This document shows, one piece after another, positions 37,058 through 46,184 of a stretch of 64,000 nucleotides of DNA. Positions within the stretch are counted from its first letter, which is position 1. The number at the start of each line of letters is the position of its first letter. A model generated the notes under the pieces. It was not told the origin of the DNA. It saw nothing but the letters and a program-made list of their open reading frames with translations, and did no database searches. The position numbers and the translations under genes are program-made. This DNA comes from Actinomadura rubteroloni (GTDB lineage: Bacteria > Actinomycetota > Actinomycetes > Streptosporangiales > Streptosporangiaceae): positions 2,518,139-2,582,138 of the forward strand of contig NZ_MTBP01000001.1 in assembly GCF_002911665.1 (NCBI RefSeq), read 5' to 3'.

Positions 37058-37957
37058 TCATGCGCCGGGCCGGCGGGTGCCGACTCTCTTGCGGGCGGAC
37101 TTGCCGACCTGGCCTTCCAGGCGGAGGTAGGCGGCCGTGGCCTGGTAGGCCGCCTCCATGTAGTGCTCGCCCTCGTATCGCGCCCGCGCGGTGTCGAAGC
37201 CGTAGATCCGGCGCAGCATGTTCAGGCCGTGCGGAGGGCTGCGGCGTCCGATGGGCAGGAGATGCACTTCGGTGCCTTCGGGCAGGTCGCGCAGAAGCTT
37301 GTCGAAGAGGAAGCGGAAGCTTCCTTCCGTGGGGCCTTTCTCCCAGAGCGTGCGCGGGAAGCTGGGCGCCTCGCTGAAATCGCTCGCCTGGAGGACGTAG
37401 ACGGTGCGGGCGCCCAGGTGGAGGGCCCGGTCGACGGGGACGGGGTTGATGAACCCCCCGTCGATGTAGTTCGCGCCGTCGACCTTCGTGTGCGCGATCA
37501 TGGCGGGCGCGGCCCCGGCGGAGAGCAGGGCGGGGATGAGCGGCCCGGAGTCGAACCAGTGCTCGCGCAGGGTGCCCAACTGGACGGCGTTGCACTCGAA
37601 GTGCACGGCCAGTTCGTCGAACGTGCGGGCCTTGATGTGGCGCTGCACGATTGATCGCACGCAGTTCTGCGCCTCGGTTCTCGCCCGTGGCGAAATCAGC
37701 CTGGCCACGGCGTGCGGGATCGTCCATTCGAGCGGCGGCGCGGTGAGGATCTCGGTCCAGCAGTCGTACACCGAGCCGAGGACGCCGGCGCCGGAGCGGT
37801 CGGCGAACGCCGCGCCGATGATGGCTCCGGCGGAACTCCCGAGGACGATGTCGGGCCGGATTCCCGCCTCGGCGAGGGCGGCCAGCATGCCCAGTTCGGT
37901 GCTCGCCATCTTGCCGCCTCCGCTGAGGACGAACGCGACCGGTCCGGACGGGCTCAT
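37058..37957 (-). CDS. Patatin-like phospholipase/acyl hydrolase
   Basis: The 299-residue product has the patatin oxyanion loop VLSGGGKMAS at the N-terminus, nucleophile elbow VLGSSAGAIIG (Ser near residue 41) and the dyad aspartate in YIDGGFINPVPV (near 175), so the Ser-Asp dyad is complete. Patatins release acyl chains from lipids. ATG 37957 overlaps the PKS stop by four bases (ATGA), so this enzyme is translated with the PKS and probably acts on its product or its lipid acceptor. No signal peptide is present. Confidence 0.87.
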   Translation of the reverse strand: MSPSGPVAFVLSGGGKMASTELGMLAALAEAGIRPDIVLGSSAGAIIGAAFADRSGAGVLGSVYDCWTEILTAPPLEWTIPHAVARLISPRARTEAQNCVRSIVQRHIKARTFDELAVHFECNAVQLGTLREHWFDSGPLIPALLSAGAAPAMIAHTKVDGANYIDGGFINPVPVDRALHLGARTVYVLQASDFSEAPSFPRTLWEKGPTEGSFRFLFDKLLRDLPEGTEVHLLPIGRRSPPHGLNMLRRIYGFDTARARYEGEHYMEAAYQATAAYLRLEGQVGKSARKRVGTRRPGA

Positions 37958-40900
37958 GTCAGGTCCTCCGCCCAGGTCTCGGCGGCCTGCGCCGTGGCGG
38001 CGGCGCGGGTCGTCATCATGGTCACGTGGTCGCCGGGCGTGCGTTCCGTGCGTCCGGCGTGCGCCCAGTCGGCGCTCGTGCCGGGCATGGCCTCTTCGGC
38101 CCGCAAGGCCAGGACGGGACATTGGAGCGTGCCCGGAGTCCATGCGCCGAACAGTTCCGCGTAGCGCATCATGGCGGACACGTTCGCCTCGTCGAGCAGG
38201 GGGAGAAGGTCCATCCGCGCCCAGAGGCGGTCAGCCGTCCGGGCGATGTCGCGCGGGTCGTTCCGGTTGACGTCGGCGGGGTCGAGAAGGACGAGCCCGG
38301 CGGGGCGCCGTCCGTCCTTCTCGCACTGCTCGGCGACGGCGTGCGCGAGCCACGCGCCGGACGAGTGCCCGAGGAGGACGAAGGGGGAGTCCGCCGCCTC
38401 GGCCAGCACCGTGCGGGCCGCCGCGCGGCTGAACGCGTCGGCCGTCGCGGGCAGCGGCTCGCCGTCGGAGAAGCCGGGCAGGGTGAGGGCGACGACGTCG
38501 CGGCGCCCCTGGAAGAACCCGGCGAACTCGCCGTACTGCTCGGGCGCCGCGGGGGCGAGGATCGACGGCAGGCAGAACAGGCGCGGCGTGGCACGCCCCT
38601 CGGAAAGGCGCACCGGCCGGACGGCGAGGTCGGCGGAGTCGCCGCCGGAACGGCGTTCGCGGGCGTCGACGGCTTCCCGCAGGAACGCGACCTTCTCCTC
38701 CAGATCCCGGTCGTCGCCGAGAACGCGCTGGACGCGCGCGGCGGTGTCGTCGGCCGACGGCCGCCCTCCCGGCCGCGCCGCGAGCCTCGCGTCGATCTCG
38801 CGGGCCAGTTCAAGCGGAGTCGGGTGGTCGAACACCAGGGTGGTCGGCAGTTTCAGCTCGGTCAGCCGGTTCATGTGGTTGCGGAGCTGGACCGCCATGA
38901 GCGAGTCGAACCCCATCTCGCGGAACCGCCGGCCGGCGTCGATCTCCTCGGCCCGGCTGTGGCCGAGGACGGACGCCGCCTGCGCGCGGACGACGCCCAG
39001 CAGCTCGCGGACGCGGTCGTCGGCCGGGAGCGCGGCGAGCCGTTCGCCGAGCGGCGCCGGGCCCGTCTCGGCGGGACGCGCGGTCGCCTTCGCCCGCTGC
39101 GGACGGACGAGTCGGCGCAGCACCGGCGGCACCCCGTCCTCGGGCCGTCCGGCGAACGCGCCCGCGTCCAGACGGGCGCCGATGAAGAACGGCCGTCCGT
39201 CGGAGAGAGCGGCGTCCAGGAGGGCCAGGCCGTCCTGGTCGGACAGGCCGAGCAGTCCGTTCTGCGCGAGGCGTGCCCGGTCGGTGTCCGCGAGCGCTCC
39301 GGTCAGCTCGCTGGTCCGCTCCCAGAGCCCCCACGCCAGGGACGTCGCGGGCAGGCCGTGCTGGCCGCGATGCAGCGCCAGGGCGTCCAGGACCGCGTTG
39401 GCGGCCGAGTAGTTCGCCTGCCCGCCCGCGCTGAGCACCGACGCCACGGACGAGTAGAGCACGAACGCCGCCAGGTCCGACCGCCGGGTGAGCCGGTGCA
39501 GGTTGAGCGCCGCGTCGGCCTTCGGACGCAGGACGCGGTCGATCCGCTCGGGCGTCAGCGCGGTCATGACGCCGTCGTCGACCACGCCCGCCGTGTGGAC
39601 GACGGCGGTCAGCGGGTGCTCGGCGGGGATGCCGTCCAGCAGCCGCCGCAGCGCCGCCGGGTCCGCCGCGTCGCAGGCGGCGATCGTGACCTGTGCGCCG
39701 AGGGCCGTCAGCTCGGCGCGCAGGGCGTCGGCGCCGGGCGCGTCCGGCCCCCGGCGGCCCGCCAGCAGCAGGTGGCGCAGGCCGTGCGCGGTGACCAGGT
39801 GCCGGGCGGTCAGCGCGCCGAGCGTGCCGGTGCCGCCGGTGACCAGGACGGTCCCGTCGCGGTCGGGCGCACGCGGCACGGTCAGGACGATCTTGCCGAT
39901 GTGCCCGGCCCGCCGCATCCGCCGGAACGCGTCCCGCGCGTCCCGGACGTCCCATGACGTGAACGGCAGGGCGCGCAGGACGCCCCGGTCGAACAGGCCG
40001 CGCAGCGCGCCGAACAGGGCGTGCTGCCGTTCGGGATCGAGCAGGCCGAGATCGAACTCGGCGTAGGTGATGCCCGGAAGGTCCCGGGGGTCGCGCAGGT
40101 CGGTCCGGCCCAGCTCGATGAACCGTCCGCCGGGCGCCAGCAGCCGCAGGCTCGCGTCGAGGACGTCGCCGGTGAGGCAGTTGAGCACGACGTCCACGCC
40201 CCGGCCCCCGGTGGCCGCGCGGAAGTGCTCCTCGAAGGCGGTCGAACGGGACGAGGCGATGTGCGCGTCGTCCAGGCCGAGCGCCCGCAGCGCCGGGTGC
40301 TTGGCGGGCGAGGCGGTGGCGAAGACCTCGGCGCCGAGATGCCGGGCGACCTGCACGGCCGCCAGCCCGACGCCCCCGGTGGCGGCGTGGACGAGCACCG
40401 CGTCCCCGGGCCGCACCGCGGCGAGTTCGGCGAGCCCGTGCCAGGCGGTCAGGAACGCCACCGGGACGGTCGCGGCCTCGGGGAACGTCCAGTCGTCCGG
40501 GACGGGGACGACCAGCCGCGCGTCGGTGACCGCCGTGGACGCGAACGCGGTGCTCCCGGTGAAGACGCCCATCACCCGGTCGCCGGGCGCCACGCCCGTC
40601 ACCCCGGGCCCGGTCTCGGCGACGACGCCCGCGCCGTCGAAGCCCATGAGCGGCCAGACCCGGTGCCGCTCCACGAGCCCGGACGCGACCGCGACGTCGC
40701 GGAAGTTCATCGCGGCGGCGCGGACGGCCACCCGGATTTCGCCCGGCCCGAGCGGCGCTTCGTCGGCCGGGACGATCCGCAGGCTGTCGGGGTCGCCCGG
40801 CTCCAGGTCGAGGCGCCACGGCCGCTCGTCCGGCGCGTCGCCCGGCCGGGACGGGACCAGGCGCGGAACGTGCAGGGTCCCGTCGCGCAGCGCGAGCCGA

Positions 40901-43900
40901 GGCTCGCCGGTGCCCAGCGCGGACGCGACCGACGCCGCGTCCCCGTCGAGCAGGACCAGCCGGCCCTGGTGCTCGGACTGCGCGCACTGGACCGCGCCCC
41001 AGACCGCCGCGTGCGCGAGATCGGTCACCGCGTCGCGCGGATGGACGGCGACCGCCCCCCGCGTGAGGACGACCAGCACGCCGGGCCGCTCGTCGTCCAG
41101 CCACTCCCGCACCTCCGACAGCACATGGCCGACCGTTTCGTGCAGAGACTCGGCGCTCTCGGGCACCCCGCCGCGCGGGCAGACCAGGACGCAGACGTCG
41201 GGCGCCGGGACACTCGACGCGCGCAGGGCGGCCACGTCGGGATGGACGGCCGCGTCGGGGACGCCCGCCGTCGCGTCCGGGGAGCCGATCAAAGCCCACG
41301 TCCGCGCGTCCGGAGCGGCGCGGTCCGGCGGCGGCACGACGGGCCAGTCGAGCCGGAACAGGTTGCCGGAGCCGGTCGCCGACAGCCGCTCCACGGCCCG
41401 CAGAGCCAGCGACCGGACGGTCAGGACAAGGCGGCCGGTCGCGTCGGCGATCGTCACGCCGTAGGCGTCCGGTCCCGTCCGCGACAGCCGGGCCCGCAGC
41501 GTGGCGGCGCCGACGGCGTGCAGCCGGACGTCCTGCCACGAGAACGGCATCCGCAGCCCGTCCGCCGCGTCGCGCAGCGTGCCGTGCAGCGCCGCGTCGA
41601 GCAGCGCGGGATGCAGGGCGTACGCGTCGGTCTCGTCGCCCGTGAGCGCGATCTCCGCGAACACGTCGTCGCCGCGGGACCAGGCGGCCCGCAGGTTGCG
41701 GAACGCGGGACCGTACCGGTAGCCGCGCTCCGCGAGCCGGTCGTAGAAGCCGTCCAGCGGGACGGGTTCGGCGCCGGGCGGCGGCCACGCGGCCAGGTCG
41801 CCGGTGTCGGACGGCGGGGGATCGCCGGCCGTGCCCGTGGCGTGCCGCGTCCACGGCTGCCGCGCCGGGGCCGACTCCGGGCGGGAGAAGATCTCCAGGG
41901 AGCCGTCCTCGTCCACCGTCGCCTGGAACCGCACCGGCTCGTCGGCGGGCATGACCAGCGGAGCCTCCAGGATCAGTTCCTCGACGCCCTCGAACCCGGC
42001 CCGGTCGGCCGCCTGGAGGGCCATCTCCAGGAACGCGGTGCCCGGGAACAGGACGGCGTCGTGCACCGCGTGGTCGGCCAGGAACGGGTGGGTCCGCAGG
42101 GACACCGATCCGGTGAGCAGCAGCGCCGGGGAGCCCGCGAGGTCCGTCGCGGCGCCGAGCAGCGGGTGGCCCGCGTCCTCCAGGCCCGCCGCGGGCAGGT
42201 CGGCCGTGCGCGGGCCGTCGGCGTCGAGCCAGTAGCGCTTGTGCTGGAAGGCGTAGGTCGGCAGGTCGAGACGGCGCGGCGCGGTGCCCGCGAAGGCCCG
42301 CGACCAGTCGACGGCGACCCCGTGCGCGTCGGCCTCGGCGACCGCGAGCCGGAACCGCCGCAGGCCGCCCTCCCCGCGCCGGAGCGTTCCGAGCGCGACG
42401 GCGTCGGCCCCGGCGTCGTCGACGACCTCCTGCATCCCCATGGTCAGGATCGGGTGCGGGCTGATCTCGATCAGCGCCCGGTGGCCCGCCGCGAGCGCGG
42501 CGCGGAGCGCGGGGTCGAAGCGGACGGGGTCGCGCAGGTTCGTGAACCAGTACCCGGCGTCCAGCGCCTCGGTGTCCAGGAGGCCGCCGGTGACGGTCGA
42601 GTAGAACGGGACGTCCGACGCCTTCGGCCGGATGCCGTCCAGGTCGTCCAGCAGGCGGTCGCGAAGCCGTTCGACGTGCGCCGAGTGCGACGCGAAGTCC
42701 ACGGCGATCCGGCGCGCCCAGACGCCCTCGGCCTCCAGTTCCGCCAGCAGGGACACGACGGCGTCGGTGTCGCCGGAGACCACGACCTCGCCGGGGCCGT
42801 TGATCGCCGCCACCGACAGCCGTCCGTGCCGGGCGAGCCGTTCGGCCGCCGCGTCGGGCGGCAGCGCGACGGTCGCCATCGCGCCCGTCCCGGCCAGCAC
42901 GCGCAGCGCGCGGGCGCGCAGGGCCACCACGCGGGCGGCGTCCTCCAGGGACAGCGCCCCCGCGACGACGGCCGCCGCCATCTCGCCCTGGCTGTGCCCG
43001 AGCACCGCGTCCGGGACGACGCCGTGGTCCTCCCACACGGCGGCGAGCGACACCATCACCGCGAACAGCGCGGGCTGGACGACGTCCGTCCCCGCGTCCT
43101 CCGGGACGCCGGCGCGCAGCAGCCCGGTGAGCGACCGGCCGACGTAGGGCGCCAGCGCTTCGTCGCACTCGGCGATCCGCCGCGCGAACACCGGGGACCG
43201 CTCCAGCAGCTCGGCGGCCATCCCCGCCCACTGGGACCCCTGGCCGGGGAAGACGAACACGTTGCGGGCGCCGTGGACGTCCGCGCCCCGCACCAGGCCG
43301 GGGGCGTCGGTACCGCCGGCCAGCGCCGCGAGGCCGTCGACGAGCGCCGCGCGGTCGTCGCCCACGACGACGCCCCGGTGCTCCAGCCGGGCCCGCGCCG
43401 TCGCCAGCGTCCAGCCCACGTCGGCGGCGCGGGCGTCGGGGTTCTCCCGGACGTACCGCAGCAGCCGGTCCGCCTGCGCCCGCAGCGCCTCCGGGGACCG
43501 GGCCGTGAGCACCCACGGGAGCCCCGGGACGTCCTGCGGCGCCCGGCCGCCGGCCCGCTCGGACGGCGACTGCTCCAGGATGACGTGCGCGTTCGTGCCA
43601 CTGATGCCGTACGCCGACACGGCCGCCCTGCGGACCCGGCCCGTCCGGGGCCAGTCCCGGTTCTCGCGCAGGACGCGGACGTGGCCCCGCGACCAGTCCA
43701 CGTCCGGGTTCAGCCGCTCCGCGTGCAGGCTCTTGGGCAGGACGCCGTGGCGCAGCGCCAGCACCGTCTTGATGACCCCGGCGACGCCCGCGGCGGCCAT
43801 GCTGTGGCCGATGTTCGACTTGACCGACCCGAGGAACACCGGGTGCCCGGCGGACCGTCCGTAGGCGGCCAGCAGGGAGCGGGCCTCGATCGGGTCGCCG

Positions 43901-46158
43901 ACCCTGGTGCCCGTCCCGTGGGCCTCCACGAGGTCGATGTCGCCGGCCGTGAGGCCCGCGTCCTCCAGGGCCCGCCGGATCGCCAGCTCCTGCGCCCCGG
44001 CGTCGGGGACGGCCAGGCCCTCGCTCGCGCCGTCCTGGCTGAGCGCCGAGCCCCGGATGACGCCGAGCACGGGACGCCCGAGACGCACCGCGTCCGAGAG
44101 CCGGGCGAGGACGAGCATCCCTGCGCCCTCGGCCATGCCGAATCCGTCGGCGTCCGCCGAGAACGCGCGGCTGTGCCCGTCGTGCGACAGGGCGTGCTGG
44201 CGGCTGAAGTCGACCAGGAGCCCCGGCGTGCCGAGCACGCTCGCCCCGCCGGCGAACGCGAGCGAGCACTCGCCCGACCGCAGCGACCCGACCGCCTGGT
44301 GGACCGACGTCAGCGACGACGAGCACGCGGTGTCGATCGTCATCGCCGGGCCCATGAGCCCCAGCGCGTAGGCGATGCGGCCGGACAGGACGCTCAGGGT
44401 GCCGCCGGTCAGCATGTACCCGCCGGGACCGGCGCCGGCCTCGTGCATGCGCGGGCCGTACTCGGTGGCGAAGGCGCCGATGAACACGCCGGTGTCGCTC
44501 TCGCGCAGCGACAGGGGGTCCAGCCCCGCGCGCTCGCACGCCTCCCACGCGATCTCCAGCAGGATGCGCTGCTGCGGGTGCATGGCCGCCGCCTCGCGCG
44601 GGCTGATCCCGAACAGCTCGGCGTCGAACTCCGCCGCGTCCGCGAGGAAGCCGCCCTCCCTGGTGTAGGACGTCCCCGGCTTCCCGGAGTCCGGTTCGTA
44701 CAGCTTGCGGGTGTCCCAGCCGCGGTCGTCGGGCAGGGCGCCGATCAGGTCGCGGCCTTCGACCACCGCGTCCCACAACTGCTCGGGGGTCGCGATGCCG
44801 CCGGGGAAGCGGCAGGCCATGCCGAGGATCGCGATCGGCTCGTGGGGGGCGTCCGGCTCGGCCGCGACGGGCTCCGGTTCCGGCGCGGGGGCGAGCGCCG
44901 CCGCCCAGTCCACCGCGACGCCGTGGCAGTACGCCTCCGCGACCGAGCGGGCGAACCGGTCGAGGCCGTCGTCGTCGCGGTCGACCGAACCGATCACGAC
45001 CGCGTCCGCGCCCGCGTCCGCCTGGGCCGTGTCGCGCATCGGCGTCAGCAGGGACGGATGCGGAGTGCACTCGATCAGCGCGACCGGGCCGCCGGCGAGC
45101 GCGGACCGCGTCGCCTCCTCGAACCGGATCGGCTCACGGACGCAGCGGTGCCAGTGGTCGGCGTCCAGGAGCGCTCCATCGGTCTCGGTGCCCGTGGTCG
45201 CCGAGTGGAAGGGGACGCGGCCGGCGCGCGGCGCGATCCCGGCGAGCCGGTCGAGCATCGCCGTCCGGGCGCCGTCCAGGCGGACGGTGTGGGTCGGCGC
45301 GCCCGTCCGGACGGCCGTCGCGAACACGCCCTCGTCGTCGAGCGCGGCGAGGAGTTCGTCGCGCGCCCCGCGGTCACCGGAGACCAGCGTCCAGTCGGGC
45401 GCGTTGACGCCCGCGATCCAGAGCCGTCCGCCCCAGCGTTTCAGCTTCGCGGCGAGCGCCGGCACGGGCAGCCGGACGGCGGCCATGTCCCCGAGCGCCG
45501 CCACCCCGGCCTGCGCCTCGGCCGCCGCCGCGCAGGCCAGGGCGGCGTCGTCCAGCGACAGCGCGCCCGCCGCGTACGCCCCGGCCGCCTCGCCGATGCA
45601 CTGCGCGAGCACGGCGGCGGGCTCGACGCCGAACGACCGCCACAGCTCCGCGAGGGACACCATCACCGCGAACAGAGCCGGCTGGCAGACTTCGACGCGG
45701 TCCCAGGCCGGGTCGCCGTCCGGCAGCGTGTGCGGGGACCGGTCGGCGTCCAGCGCCCGAGCGCACTCGTCGAGACGGCGGGCGAACGGGGGAGAGGCGT
45801 CGCGCAGCGCGCGGGCCATTCCCGGCCACTGGCAGCCCGCGCCCGGGAACACCAGGACGGGCCGCCGCGCGGACGGCGGCGCGCCGGTCACGAGCGACGG
45901 CGCCGAGCGTCCGGCGGCCAGGGCGTCCAGGCCGTCGAGGAGCTGTGTCCGGTCCGCCGCGAGGACGACCGCTCGGTGGCGGCCCGCCGTGTCCCGCGCG
46001 GCGAGGTCGGCCGCCAGGCCGCCGATGTTCGGGTTCCCGGCCGCGCGGACCTCGCCGGCCAGCGTCGCCGCCGCCGAGCGCAGCGAGGTCGCGTCGGGAG
46101 CCGACAGCACCAGCGGGGCCCGCTCAAGACGGCCGATGGCGACGTGGAATTCGTGCAT
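37954..46158 (-). CDS. Single-module fully reducing type I polyketide synthase
   Basis: This 2734-residue enzyme reads as AT-like (about 85-390), KS (443-870), AT (960-1270), DH (1320-1610), ER (1770-2075), KR (2085-2265), ACP (2375-2460), TE (2510-2734). KS has TACSSS (Cys 612), EAHGTGT and KSNIGH. AT has GHSQGE (Ser 1056) and FASH, a methylmalonyl-type pair. DH has His 1363 in HAVHDAVLFPG (usual Gly is Asp) and LLDAALHG. ER has HAATGGVGLA. KR has TGGTGTLGA, VVDDG (B-type) and Tyr 2250. ACP has GFDSL (Ser 2419). TE has GHSSG (Ser 2599). The first AT-like domain has AQCIGE, so Cys 187 replaces the nucleophilic Ser, and no ACP follows it. ATG 46158 is 7 bases after GAAAGG. Confidence 0.93.
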   Translation of the reverse strand: MHEFHVAIGRLERAPLVLSAPDATSLRSAAATLAGEVRAAGNPNIGGLAADLAARDTAGRHRAVVLAADRTQLLDGLDALAAGRSAPSLVTGAPPSARRPVLVFPGAGCQWPGMARALRDASPPFARRLDECARALDADRSPHTLPDGDPAWDRVEVCQPALFAVMVSLAELWRSFGVEPAAVLAQCIGEAAGAYAAGALSLDDAALACAAAAEAQAGVAALGDMAAVRLPVPALAAKLKRWGGRLWIAGVNAPDWTLVSGDRGARDELLAALDDEGVFATAVRTGAPTHTVRLDGARTAMLDRLAGIAPRAGRVPFHSATTGTETDGALLDADHWHRCVREPIRFEEATRSALAGGPVALIECTPHPSLLTPMRDTAQADAGADAVVIGSVDRDDDGLDRFARSVAEAYCHGVAVDWAAALAPAPEPEPVAAEPDAPHEPIAILGMACRFPGGIATPEQLWDAVVEGRDLIGALPDDRGWDTRKLYEPDSGKPGTSYTREGGFLADAAEFDAELFGISPREAAAMHPQQRILLEIAWEACERAGLDPLSLRESDTGVFIGAFATEYGPRMHEAGAGPGGYMLTGGTLSVLSGRIAYALGLMGPAMTIDTACSSSLTSVHQAVGSLRSGECSLAFAGGASVLGTPGLLVDFSRQHALSHDGHSRAFSADADGFGMAEGAGMLVLARLSDAVRLGRPVLGVIRGSALSQDGASEGLAVPDAGAQELAIRRALEDAGLTAGDIDLVEAHGTGTRVGDPIEARSLLAAYGRSAGHPVFLGSVKSNIGHSMAAAGVAGVIKTVLALRHGVLPKSLHAERLNPDVDWSRGHVRVLRENRDWPRTGRVRRAAVSAYGISGTNAHVILEQSPSERAGGRAPQDVPGLPWVLTARSPEALRAQADRLLRYVRENPDARAADVGWTLATARARLEHRGVVVGDDRAALVDGLAALAGGTDAPGLVRGADVHGARNVFVFPGQGSQWAGMAAELLERSPVFARRIAECDEALAPYVGRSLTGLLRAGVPEDAGTDVVQPALFAVMVSLAAVWEDHGVVPDAVLGHSQGEMAAAVVAGALSLEDAARVVALRARALRVLAGTGAMATVALPPDAAAERLARHGRLSVAAINGPGEVVVSGDTDAVVSLLAELEAEGVWARRIAVDFASHSAHVERLRDRLLDDLDGIRPKASDVPFYSTVTGGLLDTEALDAGYWFTNLRDPVRFDPALRAALAAGHRALIEISPHPILTMGMQEVVDDAGADAVALGTLRRGEGGLRRFRLAVAEADAHGVAVDWSRAFAGTAPRRLDLPTYAFQHKRYWLDADGPRTADLPAAGLEDAGHPLLGAATDLAGSPALLLTGSVSLRTHPFLADHAVHDAVLFPGTAFLEMALQAADRAGFEGVEELILEAPLVMPADEPVRFQATVDEDGSLEIFSRPESAPARQPWTRHATGTAGDPPPSDTGDLAAWPPPGAEPVPLDGFYDRLAERGYRYGPAFRNLRAAWSRGDDVFAEIALTGDETDAYALHPALLDAALHGTLRDAADGLRMPFSWQDVRLHAVGAATLRARLSRTGPDAYGVTIADATGRLVLTVRSLALRAVERLSATGSGNLFRLDWPVVPPPDRAAPDARTWALIGSPDATAGVPDAAVHPDVAALRASSVPAPDVCVLVCPRGGVPESAESLHETVGHVLSEVREWLDDERPGVLVVLTRGAVAVHPRDAVTDLAHAAVWGAVQCAQSEHQGRLVLLDGDAASVASALGTGEPRLALRDGTLHVPRLVPSRPGDAPDERPWRLDLEPGDPDSLRIVPADEAPLGPGEIRVAVRAAAMNFRDVAVASGLVERHRVWPLMGFDGAGVVAETGPGVTGVAPGDRVMGVFTGSTAFASTAVTDARLVVPVPDDWTFPEAATVPVAFLTAWHGLAELAAVRPGDAVLVHAATGGVGLAAVQVARHLGAEVFATASPAKHPALRALGLDDAHIASSRSTAFEEHFRAATGGRGVDVVLNCLTGDVLDASLRLLAPGGRFIELGRTDLRDPRDLPGITYAEFDLGLLDPERQHALFGALRGLFDRGVLRALPFTSWDVRDARDAFRRMRRAGHIGKIVLTVPRAPDRDGTVLVTGGTGTLGALTARHLVTAHGLRHLLLAGRRGPDAPGADALRAELTALGAQVTIAACDAADPAALRRLLDGIPAEHPLTAVVHTAGVVDDGVMTALTPERIDRVLRPKADAALNLHRLTRRSDLAAFVLYSSVASVLSAGGQANYSAANAVLDALALHRGQHGLPATSLAWGLWERTSELTGALADTDRARLAQNGLLGLSDQDGLALLDAALSDGRPFFIGARLDAGAFAGRPEDGVPPVLRRLVRPQRAKATARPAETGPAPLGERLAALPADDRVRELLGVVRAQAASVLGHSRAEEIDAGRRFREMGFDSLMAVQLRNHMNRLTELKLPTTLVFDHPTPLELAREIDARLAARPGGRPSADDTAARVQRVLGDDRDLEEKVAFLREAVDARERRSGGDSADLAVRPVRLSEGRATPRLFCLPSILAPAAPEQYGEFAGFFQGRRDVVALTLPGFSDGEPLPATADAFSRAAARTVLAEAADSPFVLLGHSSGAWLAHAVAEQCEKDGRRPAGLVLLDPADVNRNDPRDIARTADRLWARMDLLPLLDEANVSAMMRYAELFGAWTPGTLQCPVLALRAEEAMPGTSADWAHAGRTERTPGDHVTMMTTRAAATAQAAETWAEDLT

Positions 46159-46184
46159 GACATGCCTTTCAGGGTGATTTGTGG

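Noticed and set aside
37954..46158. Enediyne or modular macrolide PKS
   Set aside because: The domain order KS-AT-DH-ER-KR-ACP-TE in a single module does not fit enediyne synthases (KS-AT-ACP-KR-DH) and no further modules are present, so a reduced acyl chain is more likely.
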